This document shows, one piece after another, positions 31,293 to 42,829 of a DNA stretch of 64,000 nucleotides. Position 1 is the first letter of the stretch, and each line of letters begins with the position of its first letter. A program made the position numbers and the translations under genes. The stretch comes from Viola odorata (lineage: Eukaryota > Streptophyta > Magnoliopsida > Malpighiales > Violaceae): positions 9,178,501 to 9,242,500 of the forward strand of contig OY829539.1 in NCBI GenBank assembly GCA_963691705.1, in the 5' to 3' direction. Under the pieces are notes generated by a model. It saw nothing but the letters and a program-made list of their open reading frames with translations, had not been told where the DNA came from and did no database searches.

Positions 31293-32248
31293 GGTGTTAC
31301 TGCCTATTGCTGTTCCTCGCGCGCTATGTATATGGATGGTTCTGGACCCATATTAGTTCTTGTATTTATGAACTCGTATGATGGTAAGTACTAAGAAGTA
31401 GGCTAGTTGGTCTTGCTTGTCAAGTGTGTACTGGATTTTTCCCTATGGTTTTTTAGGAAGGGATAATCCGATTGCACTGTAAGTCTTTTTATTGATCATG
31501 GACTTGTGAGCATTTTAGTTTCTTCAAGTTCTTAATCTCTGTGGTGCGTGCATTAATATAAAAGAAATCGCTACATCAATGGTCTGTCTGTCTAGTAGCA
31601 TTGCGTCCAAATATGCATCAATACAGGTAAAGTATTGCACTAGTGTCTTCTCTCTTTCTTTTTCGAAGGTACACGTGTCTTCTCTTTTCTGTTTCTCAAC
31701 TTCACCATGATGTCCATAATTTATCGTATATTATATAAAAACTGCAAAACAAACAAAAATAATAACAGTAATAATAACGAGAACAGTCTGATCGGTCTAA
31801 ATGTGACTAATTAGGTTCCTGTGGTACGCTACTTTGCTAGAACTTATATTTTTAAAAATTTCAACCAAATGAGGTTGTGAAGCTCATAGCAATTGCATGG
31901 CTTTTTCCATTACAACGACCTTGTACCTGATATTTGGTCCAGTAATTTTTTATAATGCTTTTTATTTAAAGGTTTTAAATTCGAGCTTTACATATATAAT
32001 TATATTAAAATTTATAAAAAAAAAATTTATCGTCTTTTTGAATTTTACAATTTGAATTTAAAATAATTTGTACTGTCGCAATGTAATGGCCGGATTAAAT
32101 TATTGTCGAAAAGAAAGAAAATGAAAAAACAATAATATATTTCAAATTTGCTTAGCTCCATTAGTTTTGACTCTTTGAATGCATACGAATTTAACTCTTT
32201 TAAAATTAAAACTACTCCACAAACAAAAGAAGAGTCTGCCAGTTTTTC
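31293..32248. other. Intergenic DNA between DUF1421 and callose synthase genes
   Basis: The first part is probably the 3' untranslated region. From about 31730 on it is AT-rich. No gene or mobile element was recognised. Confidence 0.5.
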
Positions 32249-32382
32249 TTAGCTGAGAGGAGAAGAGAGAGAGAGAGGGACCAAACTGGATACAATTTGC
32301 CAACTTGCCAGAAACAAAAATTTAAATCCTTCCTCTCCAGTTTGACAGTTTCTTGCAGCTCCTCTCTCTCTCTCTCTCTCTA
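32249..32382 (+). promoter_or_regulatory. Complementary GA and CT tracts before callose synthase
   Basis: A GA-rich tract (32250-32280, with GAGAGAGAGAGAG) is followed 80 bases later by a pure CT tract (about 32362-32381). The two can pair with each other. CT-rich tracts are common in plant leaders. They lie 50-180 bases upstream of the ATG. Confidence 0.4.
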
Positions 32383-32426
32383 ACTTCATCAAAACAACTG
32401 TACACAACCAAATCCCGATCTCCCCC

Positions 32427-32507
32427 ATGCCATGTCGAATCTCCGCCACCGCACCAACCCTGCTCGACCCGACCCGGGTCCCGAAGATGAAGAACCCTTC
32501 AACATAA
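32427..32507 (+). promoter_or_regulatory. Out-of-frame upstream ATG overlapping the callose synthase start
   Basis: ATG at 32427 lies five bases before the main ATG (32432) in another frame and opens 26 codons to TAA 32505-32507. Its context is poor (C at -3), while the main ATG has a purine at -3. Leaky scanning is expected, with some loss of main-frame initiation. Confidence 0.5.
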
Positions 32508-35500
32508 TCCCAGTTCACAACCTCCTCGCCGACCACCCCTCCCTCCGCTACCCCGAAGTCCGCGCCGCCGCTGCCGCTCTTCGAACTGTCGGAAACCTCC
32601 GGAAACCTCCCTACGCCCAATGGCTCCCCTCCATGGACCTCCTGGACTGGCTGGCACTGTTCTTCGGTTTCCAGAAAGATAACGTCCGCAACCAGCGCGA
32701 GCACCTTGTCCTCCACTTAGCCAACGCGCAGATGCGCCTCTCCCCTCCCCCGGACAACATCGACCGCCTCGACCTCACTGTTCTCAGAAGGTTCCGGAAG
32801 AAGTTGTTGAAAAATTATACCAATTGGTGCTCTTACTTGAACAGGAAGTCCATGATTTGGATTTCCAGTCATGGTAATAGTGACATGGATCAGGTGCGTG
32901 AGATTTTGTATTGTGGGCTGTATTTGTTGATATGGGGTGAATGTGCGAATACTAGGTTTATGCCTGAATGTTTGTGCTACATTTTCCATAATATGTGTAT
33001 GGAGATGAATAAGGTGTTGGAGGATTACATAGATGAGAATACGGGGCAGTGTGTCATGCCGTCTTTGTGTGGGGCTGGCGAGAATGCTTTCTTGAATTGT
33101 GTGGTGAAGCCAATTTATGAAACAGTGAAGAGGGAGGTGGAGGAAGGGAGTAGGAATGGGACCGCCCCACATTGTGCCTGGAGGAATTATGATGATTTGA
33201 ATGAGTATTTTTGGAGTAAGAGATGCTTTGAGAAGTTGAAGTGGCCGTTGGATCTGGGGAGTAGGTATTTTGTGCTCGAGAAAAATAAGAAGAGAAAAGT
33301 GGGGAAAACTGGGTTTGTGGAGCGGCGATCTTTCTGGAATCTGTACCGCAGCTTTGATCGCTTGTGGGTTATGTTAATTTTATTTCTGCAGCTGGCAATC
33401 ATAGTCGCACGGGAGGAGGGTAAGGAGCCGTGGCAGGCCTTGCAAGTTAGGGATGTTCAGGTGTTGGCGTTGTCTGCTTTTTGTACTTGGAGTGTATTGA
33501 GGTTGGTGCAGTCGTTGCTTGATGCTGGTATGCAGTATAGTTTGGTTTCAAGGGAAACAATGGGGCCTTTGGTTAGGATGGTGTTGAAAGTGGTGGTTGC
33601 GGCTGGGTGGATTATTGTGTTCGGGTTGTTATATGTTAGGATGTGGACCCAGAGGAATCATGATCGCACCTGGAGTCCTGAAGCAAATAGGAGGTTGGTA
33701 AATTTTCTTATGGCGGCTTTGGTGTTTTTGGTGCCTGAGATTCTGGCTGTGGCCTTGTTTATAATTCCATGGATTAGGAATTTTATGGAGAATTCGAATT
33801 GGAGGATATTTAATGCACTGACCTGGTGGTTTCAGAGCAGTAGTTTTGTTGGTCGTGGTTTGAGGGAAGGGCTTGTAGATAACATTAAGTATACTTTGTT
33901 TTGGGTTTTGGTCTTAGCAACCAAATTTGTTTTCAGCTTCTTCCTGCAGATTAAACCTATGATTAAGCCATCAAGAGAGTTGTGGAGTCTGAAGGGTGTC
34001 ACTTATGAGTGGCATCAGTTTTTTAAAGACAGCAATAGATTTGCAATTGCTTTGTTGTGGCTCCCAGTGTTGTTGATCTACTTCATGGACTTGCAGATTT
34101 GGTACTCCATCTATTCATCTTTCGTGGGGGCAGGAGTGGGGTTGTTTGCACATTTGGGTGAGATTAGGAACATCCAGCAATTGAGGTTGAGGTTTCAGTT
34201 CTTTGCCAGTGCGATTCAGTTTAATCTAATGCCAGAAGAGCAGTTGTTGAATGCACAGGGGACCCTGAAGACCAAGTTCAAGGATGCTATTCATCGCTTG
34301 AAGCTAAGGTATGGGTTTGGCCAACCTTATAGGAAGCTGGAGTCCAATCAGGTTGAAGCAAACAAGTTTGCTTTGATATGGAATGAGATCATAATGACTT
34401 TCAGGGAAGAGGATATCATCTCTGATCGTGAGCTTGAGTTGCTGGAGTTGCCACCGAATAGCTGGAGTGTTAGGGTGATCCGCTGGCCGTGTTTCCTCCT
34501 CTGCAACGAGCTGCTACTTGCTCTCAGCCAGGCTAAAGAGTTGGTGGATGCTCCTGATAAGTGGCTCTGGTACAAGATCTGCAAGAATGAGTATAGGCGC
34601 TGTGCAGTTATGGAAGCTTATGATAGTGTCAGGCACTTATTGCTTGAGATTATCAAGGTTAACACGGAAGAGCATTCACTTATCACTGTCTTGTTTCAAG
34701 AGATTGAACACTCTCTGCAGATTGAGAGGTTTACCAAGACTTTCAGGATGACTGCACTGCCCCATTTCCATGTGAATCTCATAAAGCTGGTTGAGTTATT
34801 GAACAAGCCGAAGAAAGATCTTAGCCAGGTGGTGAATATTCTACAGGCTCTGTATGAGATTGCTATGCGAGATTTTTTCAAGGAGAAGAGGAGTACTGAT
34901 CAGCTGAGGGAGGATGGTCTGGCTCCTCGTGATCCTGCTGCCATGGCAGGGTTGCTTTTTGAAAATGCCATTCAATTGCCTGATTCCAGTATTGAGACCT
35001 TCTATAGGCAGGTAAGGCGCCTTCACACTATTCTTACATCCAGGGATTCGATGCACAACATCCCAGTTAATCTTGAGGCTAGACGCCGAATTGCATTCTT
35101 CAGTAATTCCCTGTTTATGAATATGCCACATGCTCCCCAAGTTGAGAGAATGATGGCCTTAAGCGTCCTAACCCCTTATTACAATGAGGAGGTGATATAC
35201 AGCAGAGAACAGCTGCGAACTGAAAATGAAGATGGGATTTCCATACTGTACTATTTGCAAACAATTTATGATGATGAGTGGAAAAATTTCGTGGAGAGAA
35301 TGCGTCGAGAAGGAATGCTGAAGGAAGAGGAGCTGTGGACAACCAAATTAAGAGATCTTAGGCTTTGGGCATCTTACAGGGGCCAGACTCTGTCACGGAC
35401 TGTTAGGGGAATGATGTATTACTACCGTGCCCTTAGGATGCTGGCTTTTCTTGATTCTGCCTCTGAGATTGATATTAGAGACGGTGCACGAGAGCTTGGT

Positions 35501-37762
35501 TCTATGAGGCCAGATGGTGGTTTGAATGAATTTAGCTCTCAAAGGTCTCCCTCTTCCAGGAGTTTAAGTAGAAACAGCAGCTCTGTGAATTTGCTGTTTA
35601 AAGGCCATGAGTATGGGACTGCTTTGATGAAATTTACATATGTGGTAGCCTGCCAGATATATGGGTCTCAAAAGGCAAAGAAGGAATCTCATGCTGAGGA
35701 TATCTTGTATTTGATGAAAAACAATGAGGCCCTTCGAATCGCCTATGTTGATGAAGTGAATACGGGGAGGGATGAGAAAGAATATTATTCTGTACTTGTG
35801 AAGTATGATCAACAGTTGGATAAGGAAGTGGAAATCTACAGGGTTAAGTTGCCAGGTCCATTGAAACTTGGGGAGGGAAAACCAGAAAATCAAAATCATG
35901 CTCTCATCTTTACTCGTGGTGATGCAGTCCAGACTATTGATATGAACCAGGACAACTATTTTGAAGAGGCGCTCAAAGTGCGAAATCTTTTGGAAGAATA
36001 CAAGTCCTACTATGGGATTAGAAAGCCTACTATCTTGGGAGTCAGGGAGCACATCTTTACTGGTTCTGTCTCGTCACTGGCATGGTTTATGTCTGCTCAG
36101 GAAACAAGTTTTGTCACCTTGGGTCAACGTGTATTGGCAAACCCATTGAAAATCCGAATGCATTATGGTCATCCAGATGTCTTTGACAGGTTTTGGTTCT
36201 TGACTCGTGGTGGAATCAGTAAAGCTTCCAGAGTGATTAACATTAGTGAGGACATTTTTGCTGGCTTTAACTGCACTTTGAGAGGAGGCAATATCACGCA
36301 TCATGAATATGTCCAAGTTGGCAAGGGAAGAGATGTTGGATTGAATCAAATATCCATGTTTGAAGCCAAAGTTGCTAGTGGAAATGGTGAACAAGTTCTT
36401 AGTAGGGATGTCTATAGGTTGGGACATAGGCTGGACTTCTTCCGGATGTTATCATTCTTTTACACCACTGTTGGATTCTTTTTCAACACAATGATGGTGG
36501 TTCTGACGGTGTATGCATTTCTGTGGGGTCGGCTTTATCTTGCTCTTAGTGGTGTTGAGGCCTCTGCTATGGCTAACAACAAGAGTAATAATAAGGCACT
36601 TGGCGCAATCTTGAATCAGCAGTTTATCATCCAGCTTGGCCTCTTCACTGCCCTTCCTATGATAGTGGAGAACTCTCTTGAGCACGGGTTTCTCCAAGCT
36701 ATCTGGGATTTCTTTACCATGCAGCTCCAGCTCTCATCAGTCTTCTACACATTCTCCATGGGAACTCGGACCCACTTTTTTGGGCGAACAATCCTTCATG
36801 GAGGTGCAAAGTATCGGGCAACTGGCCGTGGTTTTGTTGTGCAACATAAGAGTTTTGCTGAGAATTATAGACTGTATGCTCGCAGTCACTTTGTGAAGGC
36901 AATTGAGCTAGGTTTGATACTAACAGTTTATGCATCACACAGTGCCGTGGCAAAAGACACATTTGTTTACATAGCAATGACCATCTCTAGTTGGTTCTTG
37001 GTTGTGTCATGGATAATGGCCCCATTTGTGTTTAATCCATCTGGCTTTGATTGGTTGAAGGCAGTGTATGATTTTGATGATTTTATGACCTGGATTTGGT
37101 ACCAAGGGGGTGTGTTTGCAAAAGCTGAACAGAGCTGGGAGAGGTGGTGGTATGAGGAGCAGGAACATCTGAAGACAACTGGGCTATGGGGAAAGCTGTT
37201 CGAGATATTTATAGATCTGCGCTTCTTCTTTTTCCAATATGGCATTGTTTACCAGCTAGGTATTGCAGCTGGGAGTACCAGCATTGCTGTATACTTGTTG
37301 TCTTGGATTTATGTGTTTGTGGCGTTGGGGGTTTATGTGCTAATAGCATATGCAAAGCAAAAATATGCTGCAAAAGATCACATCTACTATCGCATGGTCC
37401 AGTTTCTTGTCATCATACTTGCAATCCTCGCGATAATAGCTCTTCTTGAGTTCACTTCCTTCAAATTTGTGGATTTTTTCACCAGTTTCTTGGCCTTTAT
37501 TCCTACTGGGTGGGGAGTACTATTGATTGCCCAAGTACTACGGCCCTTTCTGCAGGCCACAAAACTTTGGGAAGTGGTGGTTTCTGTGGCTCGGCTATAT
37601 GACATAATGTTGGGAGTGATAATTATGGCCCCTGTGGCATTCTTGTCATGGATGCCAGGGTTCCAGTCGATGCAGACAAGAATCTTATTCAATGATGCCT
37701 TCAGTAGGGGCCTCCGGATCTTCCAGCTTATCACGGGAAAAAAATCTAAGGTTGATTTGTGA
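32432..37762 (+). CDS. CALS12: Callose synthase 12-type (GSL5/PMR4-like) 1,3-beta-glucan synthase, 1776 aa
   Basis: A single uninterrupted coding exon of 1776 residues. Callose synthases make 1,3-beta-glucan from UDP-glucose at the plasma membrane. The N-terminus (NIIPVHNLLADHPSLRYPEV, WLALFFGFQKDNVRNQREH) is typical of the CalS12 branch. A Vta1-like and then an FKS1-type region fill the first 450 residues. Membrane helices follow at about 310-720, then the large cytosolic catalytic loop at about 730-1330 (HALIFTRGDAVQTIDMNQ near 1156, FAGFNCTLRGGNITHHEY near 1274), and a second helix cluster runs to the end. Length and lack of introns match GSL5 and GSL1, which have few introns, while other callose synthases have dozens. 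In Arabidopsis this type makes wound and papilla callose and restrains salicylate signalling. GTAAGT at 37769, six bases past the stop, may begin a 3'-UTR intron. Confidence 0.93.
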   Translation: MSNLRHRTNPARPDPGPEDEEPFNIIPVHNLLADHPSLRYPEVRAAAAALRTVGNLRKPPYAQWLPSMDLLDWLALFFGFQKDNVRNQREHLVLHLANAQMRLSPPPDNIDRLDLTVLRRFRKKLLKNYTNWCSYLNRKSMIWISSHGNSDMDQVREILYCGLYLLIWGECANTRFMPECLCYIFHNMCMEMNKVLEDYIDENTGQCVMPSLCGAGENAFLNCVVKPIYETVKREVEEGSRNGTAPHCAWRNYDDLNEYFWSKRCFEKLKWPLDLGSRYFVLEKNKKRKVGKTGFVERRSFWNLYRSFDRLWVMLILFLQLAIIVAREEGKEPWQALQVRDVQVLALSAFCTWSVLRLVQSLLDAGMQYSLVSRETMGPLVRMVLKVVVAAGWIIVFGLLYVRMWTQRNHDRTWSPEANRRLVNFLMAALVFLVPEILAVALFIIPWIRNFMENSNWRIFNALTWWFQSSSFVGRGLREGLVDNIKYTLFWVLVLATKFVFSFFLQIKPMIKPSRELWSLKGVTYEWHQFFKDSNRFAIALLWLPVLLIYFMDLQIWYSIYSSFVGAGVGLFAHLGEIRNIQQLRLRFQFFASAIQFNLMPEEQLLNAQGTLKTKFKDAIHRLKLRYGFGQPYRKLESNQVEANKFALIWNEIIMTFREEDIISDRELELLELPPNSWSVRVIRWPCFLLCNELLLALSQAKELVDAPDKWLWYKICKNEYRRCAVMEAYDSVRHLLLEIIKVNTEEHSLITVLFQEIEHSLQIERFTKTFRMTALPHFHVNLIKLVELLNKPKKDLSQVVNILQALYEIAMRDFFKEKRSTDQLREDGLAPRDPAAMAGLLFENAIQLPDSSIETFYRQVRRLHTILTSRDSMHNIPVNLEARRRIAFFSNSLFMNMPHAPQVERMMALSVLTPYYNEEVIYSREQLRTENEDGISILYYLQTIYDDEWKNFVERMRREGMLKEEELWTTKLRDLRLWASYRGQTLSRTVRGMMYYYRALRMLAFLDSASEIDIRDGARELGSMRPDGGLNEFSSQRSPSSRSLSRNSSSVNLLFKGHEYGTALMKFTYVVACQIYGSQKAKKESHAEDILYLMKNNEALRIAYVDEVNTGRDEKEYYSVLVKYDQQLDKEVEIYRVKLPGPLKLGEGKPENQNHALIFTRGDAVQTIDMNQDNYFEEALKVRNLLEEYKSYYGIRKPTILGVREHIFTGSVSSLAWFMSAQETSFVTLGQRVLANPLKIRMHYGHPDVFDRFWFLTRGGISKASRVINISEDIFAGFNCTLRGGNITHHEYVQVGKGRDVGLNQISMFEAKVASGNGEQVLSRDVYRLGHRLDFFRMLSFFYTTVGFFFNTMMVVLTVYAFLWGRLYLALSGVEASAMANNKSNNKALGAILNQQFIIQLGLFTALPMIVENSLEHGFLQAIWDFFTMQLQLSSVFYTFSMGTRTHFFGRTILHGGAKYRATGRGFVVQHKSFAENYRLYARSHFVKAIELGLILTVYASHSAVAKDTFVYIAMTISSWFLVVSWIMAPFVFNPSGFDWLKAVYDFDDFMTWIWYQGGVFAKAEQSWERWWYEEQEHLKTTGLWGKLFEIFIDLRFFFFQYGIVYQLGIAAGSTSIAVYLLSWIYVFVALGVYVLIAYAKQKYAAKDHIYYRMVQFLVIILAILAIIALLEFTSFKFVDFFTSFLAFIPTGWGVLLIAQVLRPFLQATKLWEVVVSVARLYDIMLGVIIMAPVAFLSWMPGFQSMQTRILFNDAFSRGLRIFQLITGKKSKVDL

Positions 37763-37952
37763 TTTATGGTAAGTCAATTTATGGTTTTCTTCTCCTGGAC
37801 AAATTTATTGCTAATGCTTTGGTGGGTGTTTGACAGCGCTTTCACAAGGTTAAGTAAACAAATTTGGCTAACTTCACCTCTATCTCAATTATGCTGTGAA
37901 AATATCAACTACCTTCTTCAGTTATCCCACTAGCTATTTTCATGACTTCTAA
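37763..37952 (+). other. Start of callose synthase 3' region with a splice-donor candidate
   Basis: GTAAGT lies at 37769-37774. A matching acceptor could be TTTGCAG at about 40102-40108, which would place the Tourist MITE and the ATT tract in a 3'-UTR intron. This is unproven. Confidence 0.3.
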
Positions 37953-38409
37953 GGTGCCGTTTGGCTGTTTGGTTCTACTTGGGAAATGACTTTCCCAAGT
38001 AGAAAATGAGTAGCTGTTTGGTAACACCTACTCCAACTGGGCTTGTTCAAGGCAAGGCCAACTCCCACTGGAAAATGCTCCAGTGGCCAACTTCTCTCTC
38101 TTTCTTTTCTTTTTTTCATTTCATTTTAATTTTTTTACTTTATATAACCAACAAAATAAATTAAAAACTAGCACAATAAAATCTCTACCTCAAGATAAAT
38201 AATTCTAGATCCACTTTTCTTATTTTTATTAATTTTTTAAAAATGGGTTTTATACCATTTATGGTCATTTTACATCCAAACCATAGTTTTGAAAAACTGT
38301 TTTACCAAACACCTCAAGTATCTAACTTTTCCATTTACCAAAAGTCATTTTCCCACAGAACTTTTCCCACAGAACTTTTTCAACTAGAATCGGAACACCA
38401 AACAGATCC
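37953..38409. mobile_element. Tourist-like (PIF/Harbinger) MITE, 457 bp
   Basis: The ends are GGTGCCGTTTGG... and the complement of ...CCAAACAGATCC, i.e. GGATCTGTTTGG, flanked by TAA on both sides (37950-37952, 38410-38412). The imperfect terminal inverted repeats extend about 34 bases. Inside the left end, 37975-38002 is a perfect 12-bp stem with a TGAC loop. TAA duplications and G-rich, TGTTTGG-containing ends are the Tourist signature. Confidence 0.75.
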
Positions 38410-38412
38410 TAA

Positions 38413-39574
38413 CTGTTGAAACGTTTCCATTCTTCTGGTCCCATCTTTTGCAACTATGTTTCAAAGTGGATTTTGGAATTGTTGGACCTCGGTGTTTACA
38501 AGCTTATGGTAATTCAGTGCTCGCAGTGTGCTTTTGCTTGTTGGTCTTTGTGTTTCCACTCCTCTGTGGGACTTCTTGGCAGCATGCTTAACCCTTGTGT
38601 AATGTGTATATGTTATTTTTCACTTTTAGTGCAGTTACTTGGCTGATAGGAACTTGGTTTGAATGGTTTATGATGAGAACAAGCTTAATAGGAAGGTTTA
38701 GTTGCCAATAGAAATCATGGGTAGCAGTTGCAGTAGCTTCTTATAGCTTGCTAATGATTTTTTTATCATGCTAGATATACTTAGTTCCTACCACAAATTA
38801 GTCTGTATCTAAAAACTGACTGTTAATTCTACTTATGGAATTGGAAGTTCATGGTAATAACTTTAATATAGTGGTGGTCTCTAATTGTCAGGTGGAAGTT
38901 GCTCAGTGCAAGCCTATTCATTAACGCAAGCATTAACTGGAAGAATCTAACTGCCATTTTACTGACTTGTAACTGTAATTTTGTGTTTAGTCCATTTCCT
39001 AGTCCAACCCACCTTTCCAATTACCACTCTCTGTTGCGTTTTATAGTTGATCAATTGTTCCTGCGTCGAGCTATCCGTCTCTTTTTTCTTGGACTCTTTA
39101 AATTTGATGGGTTGAGGGTGGTGGTTTTAATAAGGTGGACGTCTTGTTGAATGTGCATCATGAATTATCTTTATTGGTCGCACTTTTGTAAAAGCAAGTC
39201 AAATTTCTCTGTAGCCAACTCAACAATTAAGAATTTGAATTTCATGTTTTCAATCTGTTGGATATACCAACTCTCTTGAGAATAATTCTGCAAATTACGG
39301 GTAGTAAGTAAAATGACTAGTTCTTGCCCCTTTTGAGAGGTATGGTTCTGGAGGATATCATTGTATAAATGGTTCCCAGTTCCAAGCTATTAAGTAGAAA
39401 GATTGTAAGGCTGGTACTCAGGAGAAGAGCTTTGCATGGATACTGGATACGGGTGTGCTGGAAATCCATATAATATAGATGCAAAATTTTCCTATATGCT
39501 TGAATCATCTGCAATCTACACTATGCTAAAAATAGCTTAATTCCTAGCTATTTCTTGTCAGACTTTGGCCTAGA

Positions 39575-39642
<68 letters not shown>

Positions 39643-40690
39643 ATATTTTTGTCTATAAATTATGCACTTTGTTTTCTCTTAGAAAATGTATAGTTCACTG
39701 GGAAATGCCATTGCTTGGCTGTTTTGATGGGTTCCTACTTAAGGCTTTGATTCTGCTTGAGTTCGTAGCATATACTTTTTGCATTTTGGTCATAAAGGGA
39801 GCCTTCATGTCATCCACTTGATTTGAACCAATATCTAAATGATCTCTTTGTATCTTATTGAAGACGCAGCTCTTCAAGTAGCAACACGGTGCTTGTTTGG
39901 ATTAACATAATAGGCAAGGAACCTGGAGCTGATATGTACTTCTGCATTATTAGTTGATTGAGATGTATTTGACTTGGTTGTTTTTTTTCTGGCATGTGTG
40001 GATGTTTTAAAACTCTTTAGTGAATAGTATTTGCTTGATGATAAGTACTCTCTTTTGTTCAGTATATCATTTAGTCACTACTAAAATGATTGAGTTATAC
40101 TTTGCAGGTCTGAGTTCAGCATGAGGTGTAAGATAAATCAAGTTCAGCAGTTACGTTGTCCTTTAGATTCTTGCATGTGAGATTGACACGTCATGGTTAC
40201 CATACTTCTAAAGTTCACTGGGGAGTTGGAAGAAACTTTTGTTTTGATTCTTCGTTCCCAGGTTCATCTATTATCCTTGACTGATGTAAGTAGTCTACCA
40301 TCTGATATTCCCAATGATGTACATTTGGGAAGCATTTGATTTTGTTTGTGTGCTCATCTTTCACCGTATTTCTAAAAGTATATCTTTTTTGCATAGTTCC
40401 TGTACTAGCATAGCCTAGCCGTGGTAGTTTGCTGAGATTGGTAGATTTGTATTCTTTTGCCTAGCCATGAAGCTATATTTTTTTTACTCATTCCTTAGCA
40501 ACTAAACTGTGTTTAGTTTTGACTGTTTCTATGTTATCTTAGAACATACTCTAGCATCACTGCTGCTTTGGGTAACAGAATTGATTATGCAGAACAATCA
40601 GGCACAAGGAATGCACTCGCCTTTATGGAAGCATTTGTTGTGGTGCGCTATTCACTACTCAGAGACTGACATAATTTGATGTTTTAAAAA
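38413..40690. other. Noncoding stretch after the callose synthase gene
   Basis: Apart from the ATT tract I see no gene. 40109-40300 is moderately GC-rich and may be a 3'-UTR exon of the callose synthase gene. Confidence 0.4.
39575..39640 (+). repeat. (ATT)22 microsatellite
   Basis: 66 bases of pure ATT. The open frame across it (poly-Leu) is an artefact. Confidence 0.98.
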
Positions 40691-40850
40691 ACAAAAACAG
40701 ACCGGACTGGCCGGTCCAATCAGTGAACCGGTTATCTATAACTCAAACCAGTCCCCAGAAATACAGCTGAACTAGTAAAAGCCAGTTGTCCTGGATGGTT
40801 GAACCGGGCGACTCGGACAGTTGAACTGGTTTGCCCCTGGATTCTATATA
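40691..40850. repeat. Degenerate CCGGTT-rich repeat
   Basis: Contains GACCGGACTGGCCGGTCCAA and several GAACCGG/GAACTGG echoes such as AACCGGGCGACTCGGACAGT. This resembles dispersed plant repeats with ACCGGTT phrases. The ends are not defined and the class is unknown. Confidence 0.35.
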
Positions 40851-41639
40851 TATTGTTTTCATTTTTTAATTCTCGTTTTGGACTTTTAAGTTATAAATAT
40901 GTAATTTATTTGTTTTTTGACCTAGCTGTCAATTCCAGTTGAAACATTGATCTGTTGTTGCAAGAGCTCAAGCCTTTTAATGTCTGGACTGTTTATGATA
41001 ACTATGTATATCTTATGTTGTTCTTCAAAAGCATACTGGATATGGTAGATTTTGTTGTTTGATCTTGCTCACCTAGTCTGGGATAGTGAAAATATCTGGT
41101 GAAAGTTTTTCTTTTGGGATCGATCTCAACCTTATCTGGAGAAAGTTGAAGTTGGGTGTAATCTGGAAGCATGCTACCTCAAAAGGCTCAAGTAAGAGTC
41201 AGGTAAGATTTTAGGTTTGTATGACACTTAGGTGTGTAAGCAGGGAGATGTGGGACACTACCTAATAAAGGTAATGTTGATTTTTAACTAATAAATTTCG
41301 AGCTTACAGGCAGGCCCTGGTATGGAGGAGTTAGGGCAGGTCTTGAATTAGAGAAAAAGGGTGCTCAGTGGTGGAGTAGATGGAGGCACGAAGGTCAGAA
41401 GGTGGTGTTGATCCGATGAGTCATCTGAAAGGGAAATCTGAAGTATGGGTCCATACATTTAAGTTCATAAATTGATTGGATTCTTTATCCGAAAGTTTTT
41501 GTCGCATTTGGCTGACACTTGCCATTTGTTTGAAATGTTAGTAGCTGTAACAATCAGTTGACTAATCACTTAATGTTGACATGGCCTCGAGTCGTGGCCT
41601 CATGCCAATTGGCAAATGGTCGTCCGTTCCAGATGGAGC

Positions 41640-42829
41640 ACAATTTTTAATTTCAAGCACTAAAGCCAAAAATAGTCAAGTCACATGTAAAATCAATTTG
41701 AATTTGAGTATGAATGGAACTATAATATAAATTACTACTAGTCATGGAGTATAATTTAAAATATTATAATATTAAAATAGAAAATATGATGAGTTAAAAT
41801 ATTAAAAAAATTAATTAAAATTTAAAATGAAAATAAAAATAATAATTGAGAAATAGAAAAATAAAAAAAATATGAAAAATATATTGCTAAAGTTATGCTG
41901 CCAAGAATAATTTCGATTTTTTTTAAAAAAACGAGTCGTATAATTGGTTAAAGATATTTAAAAGGTTAGATAACTACTTTTTTTTAATTAAGGTAATGAA
42001 ATATTTTTAATATAGTATAAATGTGTGTATAAATAATAAATAAAAGAGAAAAAGAGAGGGAAAGTGAAAAATGGAAGATCGAAAAAAAGAGTAAAGTTGA
42101 TAAAAATGATAAAAAAAATTATAATAAAATGAACAACAAAGACGAGAGAATAAATGATGGGAAATAGTTCACATTATATTGTAAGAATCAATTTATTTTA
42201 ACTAGAAATAAATATATTACTCCTAAAGTCATGCTAAAAAATATAAAAATAAAAATAGTTATATAAGTAGATAGTGTTGTTTAAAGAGTTATAATAATTT
42301 ATATGGTGAAAAAATATATAGTAATGGTAAATTTGAGCTACAAGAATAGTTTGTACATTTTTTTTAGAATAAAGAGTTAGACAAATGATTTTTATTTTTT
42401 TTACATAGATAGGGATGTTGACAAAGAACACTCGAATTTGAAACATTACCTTATCTACTTTATAGGAACTAACCTGAGCTACGAATAGTTATTAATATGT
42501 AAATGGGTAGATATTATTTTTTCTAATTAAGATGATTGAATTTTTTTAATATAACTTAATTATATGTACAAATAATAGGTAAAAGAGAAAAAAAGTGATT
42601 GAGAAGGAATTCACTCAATTCATTTAATTGATCAAATAATTGGTTCTTATAAAAAATACAAATTTAGTAATTATAATTATAAAAATAAAATTTAACTTTA
42701 ATTTATAAACTCATTCAACCCATTTATAAATTAAAATATAATAAAATAAAAAACAGAATTTGTGATTATCCGTACGGGCCAATACTTTATTTAATTCCTA
42801 TTCCAATATATTCCGATCATAGATATATA
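41640..42829. repeat. AT-rich block with a diverged direct repeat
   Basis: Parts of 41930-42060 recur at about 42480-42600: both have TAATTAAGRTRAT, then TTTTTAATATA, then AAATAATA and AAAAGAGAAAAA in the same order, about 540 bases apart. No protein is encoded. It may be an old AT-rich transposon or a local duplication. Confidence 0.4.

Noticed and set aside
34348..37734. Several minus-strand and frame-shifted open frames inside callose synthase
   Set aside because: The 1776-residue sense frame explains the region fully.
39555..39821. Poly-leucine protein
   Set aside because: It arises from the (ATT)22 microsatellite read in one frame.
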